Positions 9,262-18,569 of a DNA stretch of 64,000 bases are shown one piece after another. Made by a program: the position numbers and the translations under genes. This DNA is from Ruegeria sp. EL01 (GTDB taxonomy: Bacteria; Pseudomonadota; Alphaproteobacteria; Rhodobacterales; Rhodobacteraceae). How positions within the stretch are numbered: the first letter of the stretch is position 1; each line of letters opens with the position of its first letter. The DNA lies in the NCBI RefSeq assembly GCF_900313035.1, contig NZ_OMPS01000004.1:267184-331183 (forward strand). The letters run 5' to 3'. Under the pieces are notes generated by a model that was not told the DNA's origin, ran no database searches, and was given only the letters and a program-made list of their open reading frames with translations.

Positions 9262-10203
9262 TTAGTCTTGCTCGGCCAGGAAGCGTTCGGCATCTAGGGC
9301 CGCCATACAGCCCATTCCGGCACTTGTGACGGCCTGGCGATAGATGTGATCCGTCAGATCGCCCGCCGCAAATACCCCCGGGATTGACGTTTCGGTCGAA
9401 CCGGGCTTGGTGACGACGTAACCGCCCATGTGGCTGTCCAGTTTATCTTTGACCAGCTCGTTGGCAGGGGCATGCCCGATGGCGACAAAAACACCTTTGC
9501 ACGGAATCTCGGTGACCTCGCCGGTCTTGACGTTCTTCACACGTACGCCCTCGACACCCAGCGGTGCGTCTGTGCCGACCACCTCCTCCAGTTGGTGGAA
9601 CCAGAGCGGTTCGATCTTGTCGTTCTTGAACAGGCGATCTTGCAGGATCTTTTCGGCGCGCAATTCGTCCCGGCGGTGGATCAGAGTGACCTTGCTGGCG
9701 AAATTTGTCAGGAACAACGCCTCTTCAACCGCGGTATTGCCGCCTCCGATGACAACAATTTCCTGCCCGCGGTAAAAGAACCCGTCACAAGTAGCACAGG
9801 CCGAGACACCAAAACCCTTGAACTTTTCCTCTGATGGCAGGCCCAGCCATTTTGCGCGGGCACCTGTTGCCAGAATGACGGCGTCGGCAGTGTAGGTGGT
9901 TCCGCTGTCGCCTTTTGCGACGAACGGGCGCTGGTCTAGATTCAAATCGCTGATGATGTCACCGATCACCTCGCAGCCCATGGCCTTGGCGTGATCTTGC
10001 ATCCGAACCATCAGATCCGGGCCCTGAACCTCGGTATCACCGGGCCAGTTCTCGACTTCGGTTGTGGTTGTCAATTGGCCACCGGGTTCGATCCCCTGCA
10101 CCAGAATCGGCTCCAGCATCGCCCGACTGGCGTAAACCCCGGCAGTGTATCCTGCTGGACCCGATCCGATAATCAGAACCTTGGTGTGTCGTGTGTCGGC
10201 CAT
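9262..10203 (-). CDS. trxB: Thioredoxin-disulfide reductase
   Basis: 313 residues. The FAD-binding motif [18 protein letters not shown] opens the protein, the redox-active CATC pair is Cys136/Cys139, and the NADPH motif [16 protein letters not shown] and the late FAD contact [15 protein letters not shown] are all intact. It is a low-molecular-weight flavoprotein that reduces thioredoxin with NADPH in the cytosol. It is divergent from the Lrp-family gene with a shared 225-base promoter region, and the redox cyclase gene follows it on the same strand. Confidence 0.96.
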   Translation of the reverse strand: MADTRHTKVLIIGSGPAGYTAGVYASRAMLEPILVQGIEPGGQLTTTTEVENWPGDTEVQGPDLMVRMQDHAKAMGCEVIGDIISDLNLDQRPFVAKGDSGTTYTADAVILATGARAKWLGLPSEEKFKGFGVSACATCDGFFYRGQEIVVIGGGNTAVEEALFLTNFASKVTLIHRRDELRAEKILQDRLFKNDKIEPLWFHQLEEVVGTDAPLGVEGVRVKNVKTGEVTEIPCKGVFVAIGHAPANELVKDKLDSHMGGYVVTKPGSTETSIPGVFAAGDLTDHIYRQAVTSAGMGCMAALDAERFLAEQD

Positions 10204-10428
10204 GCTACCCCCGCTCGAACTGCCTGAACTGGGCCTGTCGCCCGTCGCACCGATATAGCGGCGGTCGCGCAGGGCTTAAAGCCCCTTCCTTCACGACATC
10301 GGATATGCACCTGTGGAATGGGATCACAAAATCGAGCGTTTTGAAAACAAAGAAAATTGCGCAGATGCGAAACATTATTGCGCATGGACAGGGTGCTGAT
10401 ATAAGAACCGAAAAATCAGGAGCATTTA

Positions 10429-10929
10429 ATGGTCACGACTCGGCTGGATGAAATCGACCGCAAGATCCTGGCGGAATTGCAGGCGGACGGTCGCATGACC
10501 AACGTTGAACTGGCCAAACGCGTCGGAATCTCAGCCCCACCGTGCCTGCGACGGGTGCGCACGCTTGAAGAATCCGGCTATATCACCGGCTATCACGCCG
10601 AGGTGAATTCGCGAGAACTGGGGTTTGAAGTTCAGGTCTTTGCAATGGTCGGGCTGGACAGTCAGGCCGAGACAGAACTGCGGGCCTTCGAAGACCGCTG
10701 CCGCGACTGGCCCTTGGTCCGGGAATGCCACATGCTGAACGGCGAGGTTGACTTCATTTTGAAGTGCGTCGCGCCTGATCTCAGCAGTTTCCAACAATTT
10801 CTGACAGGCGAGTTGCTGACCACGCCAAACGTGGCCAGCGTTAAGACTTCGCTTGTTATCCGCGGCGCAAAAGACGAACCCGGCGTGCCGTTCGACGTTC
10901 TGGAAGAACGAATGAACCGGACGGCGTAA
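10429..10929 (+). CDS. Lrp/AsnC family transcriptional regulator
   Basis: 166 residues. An AsnC-type helix-turn-helix occupies residues 5-60 (LDEIDRKILAELQADGRM, then ELAKRVGISAPPCLRRVRTLEESG), followed by the RAM effector domain with the usual alpha-beta sandwich. It should form octamers that sense an amino acid and control nearby or distant genes. It is transcribed away from trxB, an arrangement I recall as common in Rhodobacterales. The effector is not predictable from sequence. Confidence 0.92.
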   Translation: MVTTRLDEIDRKILAELQADGRMTNVELAKRVGISAPPCLRRVRTLEESGYITGYHAEVNSRELGFEVQVFAMVGLDSQAETELRAFEDRCRDWPLVRECHMLNGEVDFILKCVAPDLSSFQQFLTGELLTTPNVASVKTSLVIRGAKDEPGVPFDVLEERMNRTA

Positions 10930-11047
10930 ACCGCATTTGCCTTTGTTGGGCGAGACAAGGCGGAAGAATGGCGACGACCGCCAAGGAAATAATCCAGGTC
11001 AATAGTATCTGCATGATGCCCCCACATTTGCAGTAATCGTTAACAAC

Positions 11048-11830
11048 TTAGGCAGTGATCGCGTCCACCTCTCCGTCTCCGGCGCGCGGTATCAAAAGCG
11101 GGCCAAAATCGTTCAGCGACTCGATATGCGCAAACAGGTTCAGATAGATCGACCGAAGTGAATGGCTGATCATCCGAACTGCATTTGTACCTGGGTGATA
11201 GGTTTCAAATTGTAAACCATCCACACGGATAACGCTGTGCTTTTCCAGGCAAATATGAAACAATTCCACTGGTGTTGGCGGCATTGTCTCGATAACACTC
11301 ATCCCATCCTGAAACTCTGACACAGGGGTCAGGATAGACTCATTTCCATGGATGTGCCGAAGATGCGCGGGCGTTCCCAGTAGCCGCGCAGCAGGACCGG
11401 CAATAACGCCAGACAACGGTTTTTGCATTCCGAACGTATCTGCCATGATCCGCGTCAGTGGTCGCCTACGCCCGCGCGAATCCTCGCGCCCAGGGATCAG
11501 GGTGACCGAACCTTTCCAGAGCACCTTTTGCGAAGTGCCGTCCTGAGTCAGGACGCTATCACCGGGCATCAGATCTTCAATTGCTACCGGCCCAAGCTCT
11601 GTTTCCACCAGAGATCCCCGTGAAAACGCACAGAATGCATCCTCGAACATCGGCAGGGCTGGCGCGATGTGGCGCATTTGCGAAACGTCGCCATTTTTCA
11701 TCAAGCAGCTAACCTCGTAACGCCGCAGCTGTGCCTTTTGCGTTGTGGCTGGTCGCGGTGCCTCTCTCAGTAAGGCAGATGTTTTTACAGCGTGGCTGGC
11801 CGCGCGGGCCAGTGAATTTGGAATAGTCAT
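11048..11830 (-). CDS. Hint-domain (Hedgehog/intein-like) protein
   Basis: 260 residues from the ATG at 11830; an upstream in-frame ATG at 11944 gives an arginine-rich extension without family likeness. The Hint module is seen at about residues 70-215: RGSLVETELGPVAIEDLMPG and DSVLTQDGTSQKVLWKG, then a late block around HICLEKHSVIRVDGLQFETY. In self-splicing relatives the module starts with Cys-Phe; here the aligned position reads Ala-Phe (CAFSRGS), so autoprocessing is probably lost. Roseobacters carry many such Hint proteins, often of unknown use and sometimes tied to surface or secreted proteins. It stands alone, without an obvious operon partner. Confidence 0.8.
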   Translation of the reverse strand: MTIPNSLARAASHAVKTSALLREAPRPATTQKAQLRRYEVSCLMKNGDVSQMRHIAPALPMFEDAFCAFSRGSLVETELGPVAIEDLMPGDSVLTQDGTSQKVLWKGSVTLIPGREDSRGRRRPLTRIMADTFGMQKPLSGVIAGPAARLLGTPAHLRHIHGNESILTPVSEFQDGMSVIETMPPTPVELFHICLEKHSVIRVDGLQFETYHPGTNAVRMISHSLRSIYLNLFAHIESLNDFGPLLIPRAGDGEVDAITA

Positions 11831-12556
11831 AAGTATTCCGTTCCCTTCAAAATTCCGTCGGGCGGGGCGTACCCCCGTGCGGGCCCGCCTGGCAGATAGA
11901 TTCTTTGTCTTGAAACAAGCGGGTAAGACCCGTGCCCTGGCCAAGATGGCGCAGCACAGCGAAGCAATTTCGCGTTCCTTTGGTCAGCATAGTGACCCCC
12001 CAGACAAACTCGTACTTTGCAGGCCACAATTGCCTACACACACACTCCAAAAACATGCCGCAAAGTTGTTCGCGACTTGTCACGCATCGGAGCGGAGCAA
12101 TTTCCGACGCGCGTTTGTACCGTCAGGACCGGCAGCTTGGTCCCTCAGGGTTCCTGTTTCAGCGTCGTGCCGCCAAACGGCGCGCGACTCTGACAGAATG
12201 GCTTGAAACTCGCTTCCACGGCATTTCCAAATTTTGGTCCCGTGTTGCCGCAACCACTGCGCTTAGAAAGCGAGATTTCATTTTCATTTTCTGATCCTGC
12301 TCTGCTTGGGGTCTGATGCCCCGTATTCCGTTTAAACCCAGTGTCTTGCTCATTTGAGGCAGCGATAAGGCTTTAGCGGGATGATATGCGGGCAGAAAAT
12401 GAAGTATGGCGTCCTTCTTATTTTGGATGCCAGATTTCAAAGGTCTGATCGTCAGATAACGTCTGAGCACTGGCAAAAATTCAATACGATTCTTAATAAG
12501 ATAGACACAATAAATATGGCGGAAAGGTGGCGAACTCGCCTTATTCTCGGCAACTT
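11831..12556. other. Long intergenic stretch, no recognised gene
   Basis: About 725 bases between the Hint gene and pgeF. Frames here are short and show no family motif. The part next to the Hint gene must hold its promoter. The segment 12470-12520 is A/T-rich. A weak hairpin with GGCGA/TCGCC arms at 12529-12540 could help end the pgeF operon transcript. No tRNA or structured RNA was recognised. Confidence 0.4.
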
Positions 12557-13315
12557 CTACAGTTTTATGACGGAAATCAGACGACCGTAATCCGCTTCTT
12601 TCGCATGGGTTGAACGGCGATAAGAATAGAACCGTTCAGGGTCTGAATAGGTGCAATGTCTGGTCCATTCAGCCTGACCGATTCCCGCTTGGCGAAGCCT
12701 GTGAAGACCAAAAGCTGGAAGATCGAATTGCAGCCTGTCGTCCTGGCCATTTGCAAAGAAACGACTGTTGTCTGGCGACTCGGCAATGAACTCGTCCATG
12801 AAATCCGGGCCGACTTCGTAGGCGCGTTGCGAGATGGTGGGGCCGATCACTGCACGTATGTTTTCCCGCTTGGCGCCCAACGTTTCCATAGCGTTCAAAG
12901 TGCCCTCAAGCACACCGTCCAGGGCCCCGCGCCAGCCCGCGTGGGCTGCTCCGATCACCTGCGCTTCGGTATCGGCAAAAAGGACAGGCTGGCAATCTGC
13001 AGTCAGGATCGTCAGGGCCAGTCCGGGGGTCGCCGTCACTACTGCATCCGCCTTGGGTTTTTCGCCGTTCTGGGGCCCTTCGACCGTCAGGGCAGTTGGT
13101 GAATGTACCTGATGCACACCGATCAACGCATCGGGCGCCACTTCCATTGCGTCGGCCACCCTGCGCCGATTCAGGGCCACGGCCTCGGTCTGGTCGGACG
13201 ATCCGTGGCCACAGTTCAAACCAGAGAATATCCCTGAGGACGCACCGCCGCGGCGACTAAAGAAACCATGGCGTACGGGGGACAGAATGTCTGATGTCAG
13301 AATTTCCAGTGTCAT
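12557..13315 (-). CDS. pgeF: Laccase-domain (YfiH/LACC1) purine nucleoside phosphorylase family protein
   Basis: 252 residues from the ATG at 13315, which overlaps the stop of the upstream methyltransferase by 4 bases. Family motifs are HGFFSRRGGASSGIF at the start, the zinc-site segment GVHQVHSPTAL, the TADCQPVLFAD segment with the conserved Asp-Cys, and AAHAGWRGALDGV. Earlier called polyphenol oxidase, the family is now linked to purine nucleoside phosphorolysis/adenosine deamination and, in E. coli (YfiH), to peptidoglycan fidelity. It is the last gene of the lgt-methyltransferase-pgeF unit. Confidence 0.9.
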   Translation of the reverse strand: MTLEILTSDILSPVRHGFFSRRGGASSGIFSGLNCGHGSSDQTEAVALNRRRVADAMEVAPDALIGVHQVHSPTALTVEGPQNGEKPKADAVVTATPGLALTILTADCQPVLFADTEAQVIGAAHAGWRGALDGVLEGTLNAMETLGAKRENIRAVIGPTISQRAYEVGPDFMDEFIAESPDNSRFFANGQDDRLQFDLPAFGLHRLRQAGIGQAEWTRHCTYSDPERFYSYRRSTHAKEADYGRLISVIKL

Positions 13316-14379
13316 GATTCCAGTCCCGGTGGTGGCGCTGAGTGTGCCGGATACAAGCCCAGCACTTTGAACAGGTTTCCCATTTCCTCGGGGTGCGTCA
13401 ACCGGCGATGTGCGGCAATCAGGTCTTCCAGCGCTGATCCATCTAACGAATTGGCCAGCGTCTGCGCCCTTGTCGTGATCCCTAACCGTTCCAGAAACAC
13501 GCCTTGCGGTGTCAGGCGTGTATACGCGCACCCTGTTGTCCGGGCGGCGAGGGCGAAAGCTTCAAAGTCGACATGTGAAGTTAGATCCGCCTGCCCCGGG
13601 GTCTCCAACGGGTTCGAATGTTTGTGGTTTCGCATCGCCTGTAATGTATCGCCCAAAGAACGCCAGTCACCGTAGTCCACAATCAGAGTAGCCCCGCCAA
13701 ATGTCGCGATCTTTTGGGCGACCGTTGTTACAATAGGAGTTGCGGCCGAACACAGATCGACCAGATCGTCATCCGTCGTGTCAGCCAACCGGTCCTTGAG
13801 CGCGGGTTGTCCTACGCGAGGGCCCAAGCCGAATGTCAGCGCGCCTTCTGATGCGCCGACTAACCTTTCGCGCCAGCCGTCGCCATCCCTCAGAAACTGC
13901 CTGATCGGCAGGGCGTCAAAGAATTCGTTAGCGACCAAATACAATGGCAAATCTGGAAAGTCGGTGATGGTGTCTACCCATTTCGGCGCATAGTCGCGAA
14001 GGGTCTCTACCTGCTTGTTCTTTAGTTCAGGCGATGCTTCCAGCAACACTATCTGTGCCGCCTGATGGAACCCGGGAACGCGGCGTGTTGCGCGCAGGAT
14101 ATCTGCCATCAGTGTCCCGCGCCCTGGACCAAGCTCACCAAGTACAAACCGAGAGGGCTTCCCCTGATCCATCCAGCTTTGCGCCAGACATAATCCGATC
14201 ACCTCACCGAACATCTGGCTGATTTCAGGTGCAGTGGTGAAATCGCCCTGCGTACCCAGAGGATCGCGAGTCGTGTAATAGCCCAATGTCGGATGCAGCA
14301 GGCATTCGGTCATATAGTCAGCTACGCTTATCGGGCCATCCTGGCGAATGCGCGCAATAAGATGGTCCAGCAGACTCAT
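13312..14379 (-). CDS. SAM-dependent methyltransferase, NDUFAF7/MidA family
   Basis: 355 residues from the ATG at 14379, chosen because it overlaps the lgt stop by 4 bases and opens with [18 protein letters not shown] as in the family; the frame is open further upstream only across lgt. Typical blocks are [19 protein letters not shown], the SAM-binding [16 protein letters not shown], and [15 protein letters not shown]. The mitochondrial relative NDUFAF7 dimethylates an arginine of a complex I subunit; the bacterial target is likely similar but not shown. It is sandwiched between lgt and pgeF with ATGA overlaps on both sides. Confidence 0.88.
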   Translation of the reverse strand: MSLLDHLIARIRQDGPISVADYMTECLLHPTLGYYTTRDPLGTQGDFTTAPEISQMFGEVIGLCLAQSWMDQGKPSRFVLGELGPGRGTLMADILRATRRVPGFHQAAQIVLLEASPELKNKQVETLRDYAPKWVDTITDFPDLPLYLVANEFFDALPIRQFLRDGDGWRERLVGASEGALTFGLGPRVGQPALKDRLADTTDDDLVDLCSAATPIVTTVAQKIATFGGATLIVDYGDWRSLGDTLQAMRNHKHSNPLETPGQADLTSHVDFEAFALAARTTGCAYTRLTPQGVFLERLGITTRAQTLANSLDGSALEDLIAAHRRLTHPEEMGNLFKVLGLYPAHSAPPPGLES

Positions 14380-15263
14380 GTCTTTTGGCGTGCGCGCAGT
14401 GCAAACCAAATACCAAGCGCGATCATGGGCAGTGAAAGTAACTGCCCCATGGTCAGGCCGTAACCGCTGACATGCCAAGCCAGCCCTAGGGGGTTTCCGG
14501 GTGAAACGAACTGCGCATCTGGTTGGCGAAAGAACTCGACAATGAACCGCGATGCGCCATAGCCGGCAAGAAACACACCCATGATCAGGCCGGGCTTGCG
14601 AAAGGCCCCACCGCGATAGACCAGCACCAGAAGCAGGACGCCCAGCAACACGCCTTCCAGCGCTGCTTCGTACAGCTGTGAGGGGTGGCGGGCGCACATG
14701 CCCACAACAACACCTGGGCATTCCTGTGCGGCCGTACCCGGAAAGATCACGGCCCAGGGCAGCTCGCTTGGTCTGCCCCAAAGCTCGGCATTGACGAAAT
14801 TGGCCAACCGTCCCAGCAACAGCCCGGGTGGCACTGTAAAGGCAACAAGATCGCCTAGTGACAGTGTTGGAATCTTATGGCGCCGGGAGAACAGAAAGGA
14901 AGCAATGACGACACCCAGCAGCCCGCCATGAAACGCCATGCCGCCTTGCCAGACTTTCAGGATGTCCAGCGGGTTCGAAAGATAATAGGCCGGTTGGTAA
15001 AACAGCACAAAGCCCAAGCGGCCGCCCAGAATGACACCCAGAATGATCCAGGTGATCAGGTCTTCTAGCTGATCGGAGCGCATTGGCGGTGTTTTGTCCG
15101 GCCAAAGGGCAGGGCGCCGCAGGACCATCATGGCCATACGCCATGCGATCAATATGCCAGCTATGTAAGCCAGTGCATACCACCTCAGGGCGAACTCCAT
15201 CCCGAACAGTGAGATCGAGAATAATTCGGGCGACAGATCGGGGAAATTCAGAACAGCCTGCAT
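14376..15263 (-). CDS. lgt: Prolipoprotein diacylglyceryl transferase
   Basis: 295 residues with about seven membrane helices. The Lgt signature is present around [16 protein letters not shown], together with the N-terminal [18 protein letters not shown] helix, the conserved [11 protein letters not shown] block and the [12 protein letters not shown] block. It moves diacylglycerol from phosphatidylglycerol to the lipobox Cys of prelipoproteins at the inner membrane. It is first in a three-gene unit with the NDUFAF7-like methyltransferase and pgeF and is divergent from ubiK. Confidence 0.97.
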   Translation of the reverse strand: MQAVLNFPDLSPELFSISLFGMEFALRWYALAYIAGILIAWRMAMMVLRRPALWPDKTPPMRSDQLEDLITWIILGVILGGRLGFVLFYQPAYYLSNPLDILKVWQGGMAFHGGLLGVVIASFLFSRRHKIPTLSLGDLVAFTVPPGLLLGRLANFVNAELWGRPSELPWAVIFPGTAAQECPGVVVGMCARHPSQLYEAALEGVLLGVLLLVLVYRGGAFRKPGLIMGVFLAGYGASRFIVEFFRQPDAQFVSPGNPLGLAWHVSGYGLTMGQLLSLPMIALGIWFALRARQKT

Positions 15264-15360
15264 GTGCGTCTCATTGCCCGGGGTTTGAGGGGCAAGTCAA
15301 CCTTGTGCCCGGACCATTCTTTACCCATATAGAGACCAACTGCGATACCGGAGTAAAGCC

Positions 15361-15609
15361 ATGCAAACCCGTAACAAGATCCTGGACGACGTCTCTCAAC
15401 TGATGACCAACGCCATGGGTGTGGCGCAAGGCGCACGGGAAGAGGCCGAGAACGCAATGAAGTCGATGGTCGATCGCTGGTTGGCTGACCGAGATTTCGT
15501 GACGCGTGAAGAATTTGATGCTGTTCGTGCGATGGCGCAAAAAGCGCGCGAAGAAAATGCAGCATTGGAAGCCCGCATTGCGGCGCTTGAGGCGAAACTG
15601 GACAAGTAA
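15361..15609 (+). CDS. ubiK: UbiK/BMFP-domain accessory factor
   Basis: 82 residues ending in a leucine/alanine coiled coil (EENAALEARIAALEAKLDK) after an amphipathic N-terminal helix. The membrane fusogenic BMFP/DUF526 pattern fits UbiK, an accessory factor for ubiquinone assembly that trimerises through the coiled coil and helps UbiJ. It is divergent from lgt (97-base gap). The assignment rests on the family pattern; no other ubi gene is nearby. Confidence 0.83.
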   Translation: MQTRNKILDDVSQLMTNAMGVAQGAREEAENAMKSMVDRWLADRDFVTREEFDAVRAMAQKAREENAALEARIAALEAKLDK

Positions 15610-15932
15610 CACCGCCTCGTTCTGCAAATATCAGATTTTCCGGGCAAGACTGTGGTCGCGCAATCCAAATCACGGGTTGTGCGGTGCGGTGTAGTTTGAC
15701 GTCTTGCACGATTTAATCAAGACAAAGCTGCAATTGGTGTCAATATTTTGATCGCCGTTGCCAGCTATCCACAACTTATTGCTGTTATCCCCAAAAATGG
15801 GGGTTGCCAGAGTCTCGGCCACATCGCACCATATTTAGTACAGGCCAACGGGGGAAGCCCGGCTTGTAGAGCAGGCAACTAGCGCTGGGGCGCTGCCAGC
15901 CCCAAAATGCTAGAGAAGAGTGAGGTGGCATT
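15610..15932. other. Intergenic region with hairpins upstream of ybjN-like gene
   Basis: About 320 bases without a gene. It contains two sequences one mismatch from the DnaA-box consensus (15765-15773 and 15785-15793), a short CCCCA/TGGGG hairpin at 15790-15804, and a TGGGGC/GCCCCA stem-loop at 15886-15904 close to the ribosome site (GAGGTGG) of the next gene. The latter could be a leader element of that gene. None of this proves a function. Confidence 0.4.
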
Positions 15933-16433
15933 ATGGCCCTTTCCGAGCAGTTTCTCGAAGAAGACCTTCATCCAATCGATATTGTTGAACATCTGGCCGA
16001 ACATCACGATTGGGATTTTGACCGCATCGGCGACGATCAGATTGCAATGGCTGTGGAAGGACAGTGGCGGACATACTCGATCACGCTGGCCTGGTCCAAC
16101 TATGACGAGACATTGCGGATGGTCTGTTCCTTTGAGATGGAGCCACCCGAGAACCGCGAAACCGAGCTTTACGAGCTGCTGAACAAAATGAACGACCAGT
16201 GCTGGGCGGGGGCATTCACGTACTGGGCGAACCAGAAGCTTATGGTGTATCGGTATGGTCTGGTTCTTGCAGGCGGTCAGACGGCCAGTCCTGAACAGAT
16301 CGATACGATGATCACGGCTGCAGTGCTAAGCGCCGAGCGGTATTATCCTGCGATCCAACTGGTCACATGGGGCAACCGGACCCCGGAAAATGCAATGCAA
16401 GTCGCCATTGCAGAGGCCTACGGCCGCGCGTAA
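15933..16433 (+). CDS. YbjN domain-containing protein
   Basis: 166 residues, soluble and acidic, with the YbjN fold pattern: an N-terminal helix pair, the segment WRTYSITLAWSNYDETLRM, and LLNKMNDQCWAGAFTYW followed by the strand KLMVYRYGLVLAGG. YbjN proteins resemble type III secretion chaperones; in enterobacteria YbjN affects stress and motility phenotypes, but the molecular role is unknown. It lies 39 bases upstream of proC on the same strand, likely an operon. Confidence 0.85.
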   Translation: MALSEQFLEEDLHPIDIVEHLAEHHDWDFDRIGDDQIAMAVEGQWRTYSITLAWSNYDETLRMVCSFEMEPPENRETELYELLNKMNDQCWAGAFTYWANQKLMVYRYGLVLAGGQTASPEQIDTMITAAVLSAERYYPAIQLVTWGNRTPENAMQVAIAEAYGRA

Positions 16434-16472
16434 AGCTTTGCCCCGAACCGACAAGTAAGGGGAGGGGCAATC

Positions 16473-17288
16473 ATGGACATGTCACGTATCGCCGAGCAGG
16501 GGCTTGTGCTTCTGGGCTGCGGTAAGATGGGATCCGCCATGTTGGCGGGCTGGTTGGATCACGGCCTGCCTGCTGCTTCTGTTTGGGCGATTGATCCCAA
16601 CCCGACAGAGTGGCTGCAATCGCAGAACGTCAACATCAACACTCCTTTGCCCGAGGCACCCGCAGTTGTGCTGGTGGCTGTCAAACCGCAGATGATGGGG
16701 GCGGCTTTGCCCGCGATTCAGGCCCTTGGCGGAGGCGATAGCCTGTTCATCTCTGTTGCTGCGGGCACCTCTATCGCAACGTTTGAAGACGTCTTGGGTG
16801 AAGGCACCCCTATTGTGCGGGCCATGCCGAACACACCTGCTGCCATTAGGCAGGGAGTTACGGCGGTGATTGGGAATGCCCAAACGACGGATTCGGACCT
16901 GGAACTGGCCGAAAACCTGTTGTCAGCCATTGGTGAAACGGTGCGTTTGGATGAAGAATCCCAGATGGACGCCGTGACCGGACTCAGCGGCTCGGGCCCG
17001 GCTTACGTCTTTCATCTGATCGAAACGCTTGCCGCAGCAGGTGAGGCGCAGGGCCTTCCGCATGCCTTGGCAATGCGATTGGCCAAATCCACCGTTGCCG
17101 GGGCAGGCGCGCTGGCGATGGCCTCGGATGAGGACCCGTCGCAACTCCGCGTCAATGTAACCTCACCCAACGGCACCACTCAGGCTGCCTTAGAGGTTCT
17201 GATGCATCAGGAGGAAGGATTCCCCGACCTTCTACACCGCGCCGTCAAGGCCGCAACTGATCGATCCAAGGAGTTGTCGCGTGAGTGA
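16473..17288 (+). CDS. proC: Pyrroline-5-carboxylate reductase
   Basis: 271 residues with a GGAGG-type ribosome site before the ATG at 16473. The Rossmann motif VLLGCGKMGSAMLAGWL, the VAVKPQMMGAALPAI block, the MPNTPAAIRQGVTA loop and the C-terminal signature SGSGPAYVFHLIETL plus TSPNGTTQAALEVL are all present. It reduces pyrroline-5-carboxylate to proline with NAD(P)H in the cytosol. The stop overlaps the start of the csaA-like gene by 8 bases, giving translational coupling. Confidence 0.96.
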   Translation: MDMSRIAEQGLVLLGCGKMGSAMLAGWLDHGLPAASVWAIDPNPTEWLQSQNVNINTPLPEAPAVVLVAVKPQMMGAALPAIQALGGGDSLFISVAAGTSIATFEDVLGEGTPIVRAMPNTPAAIRQGVTAVIGNAQTTDSDLELAENLLSAIGETVRLDEESQMDAVTGLSGSGPAYVFHLIETLAAAGEAQGLPHALAMRLAKSTVAGAGALAMASDEDPSQLRVNVTSPNGTTQAALEVLMHQEEGFPDLLHRAVKAATDRSKELSRE

Positions 17289-17619
17289 GATTTCTTTTGA
17301 CGACTTTCTCAAAGTCGATATCCGCGTGGGCGAGGTGATCCGCGCCGAGCCTTATCCCGAAGCCCGCAAACCGGCGATGAAGCTGTGGATCGACTTTGGT
17401 GAGGAGATTGGAGAGCGCAAAACCTCGGCTCAGATCACTGCGCACTACGATCCGTCCAGCTTGATCGGAAAGCAGGTGATGGCCGTGGTAAACTTCCCGC
17501 CGCGCCAAATCGGCAAGTTCATGTCCGAAGTCCTGGTTCTGGGTCTGCCGGACGAAAACAACGAGATCGTCCTGATCGGTCCGGATGGGAAGGTTCCAAC
17601 TGGCGGGCGGATGCACTGA
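17281..17619 (+). CDS. CsaA-like tRNA-binding domain protein
   Basis: 112 residues from a GTG that overlaps the end of proC. It is a single EMAP/Trbp111-type OB fold: FDDFLKVDIRVGEVIRAE at the start, the KLWIDFGEE strand, and NFPPRQIGKFMSEVLVLG in the core. Such proteins (CsaA, Trbp111) bind tRNA and have been reported to help protein export in Bacillus. It sits in a run of four overlapping or abutting genes; the next gene starts on the base of its stop codon. Confidence 0.86.
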   Translation: MSEISFDDFLKVDIRVGEVIRAEPYPEARKPAMKLWIDFGEEIGERKTSAQITAHYDPSSLIGKQVMAVVNFPPRQIGKFMSEVLVLGLPDENNEIVLIGPDGKVPTGGRMH

Positions 17620-18569
17620 TGAAACTTTGGATCACGCGCCCGATGACACCGGCGGTCGAAGCCCGCGCGATTGACGAATTCAAAGCCGAGATTCGCGAAG
17701 CGACCACGCCTTTGAGCCATGACGAGATGAGACGTGCGTTGTCTGAATTCGACGTGGTGGTCCCGACGCTGGGTGATCAATTCGGCGCGCAGGTCTTTCA
17801 AGATGTGTCCACACCTCAGTGCAAATTGCTTGCCAACTTCGGCGTCGGGTACAACCATATCGACGTCAGCGCGGCGCAGGCCGCAGGGGTGCAGGTCACC
17901 AACACCCCCGGTGCCGTGACGGATGCAACTGCTGACATCGCGATGACCCTGCTGTTGTCTACCGCGCGTCGCGCGGGTGAGGGAGAGCGTTTGGTGCGCT
18001 CGGGTAACTGGCAAGGCTGGCACCCAACTCAGATGCTGGGGCACCACGTCACCGGCAAGCACGTCGGCATCGTTGGCATGGGGCGAATCGGTCAGGCGAT
18101 TGCCCGCCGCTGCCATTTCGGATTCGGCATGCAGGTTGCCTATTTGGCACGCAGCGCCAAACAGCTCGATTTTGCGGCAGATTTCGTACCGGATATTCTG
18201 ACGCTGGCATCTGCAGTGGATTTCCTTGTTGTAGCGGTTCCCGGTGGGGCCGACACACGCCACCTGATCAATGCGCAGGTTTTGGAGGCGATGAGGACTT
18301 CGGCGATTTTGGTCAATATCGCACGAGGAGAAGTTGTGGACGAAGCCGCCCTGATCTCTGGTCTGCGGACCCGACAAATTGCGGGTGCTGGTCTGGATGT
18401 CTACGAATTCGAACCCACCGTTCCGCATTCGTTACGGGATATGGAGAACGTGACACTGCTGCCTCATCTGGGCACAGCGACCGAAGAGGTGCGCACCAGC
18501 ATGGGACATATGGCATTAGATAACGTCGCTGCGTTCGTGCAGGGGCGTGCTTTGCCGAATCCGGTTTAG
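17619..18569 (+). CDS. D-2-hydroxyacid dehydrogenase (glyoxylate/hydroxypyruvate reductase type)
   Basis: 316 residues. The NAD(P)-binding motif GIVGMGRIGQAIARRCHF (about 149-166), the LVNIARGEVVDEAALI block with the substrate-binding Arg, and a late Glu/His pair (AGLDVYEFEP then LPHLGTAT) define the family. The N-terminal FGVGYNHIDVSAAQ fits glyoxylate/hydroxypyruvate reductases acting in the serine or glyoxylate pathways. Exact substrate is not settled by sequence. Its stop overlaps tail-to-tail with tdk by 4 bases. Confidence 0.9.
   Translation: MKLWITRPMTPAVEARAIDEFKAEIREATTPLSHDEMRRALSEFDVVVPTLGDQFGAQVFQDVSTPQCKLLANFGVGYNHIDVSAAQAAGVQVTNTPGAVTDATADIAMTLLLSTARRAGEGERLVRSGNWQGWHPTQMLGHHVTGKHVGIVGMGRIGQAIARRCHFGFGMQVAYLARSAKQLDFAADFVPDILTLASAVDFLVVAVPGGADTRHLINAQVLEAMRTSAILVNIARGEVVDEAALISGLRTRQIAGAGLDVYEFEPTVPHSLRDMENVTLLPHLGTATEEVRTSMGHMALDNVAAFVQGRALPNPV

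Noticed and set aside
15765..15793. Chromosomal replication origin
   Set aside because: Only two imperfect boxes, no neighbouring origin-associated genes (dnaA, parAB, hemE, gidA) in the window.
17445..18428. 327-residue minus-strand open frame across the csaA-like and hydroxyacid dehydrogenase genes
   Set aside because: Fully antisense to two clearly identified genes; its composition is His/Arg-rich as expected for a shadow frame.
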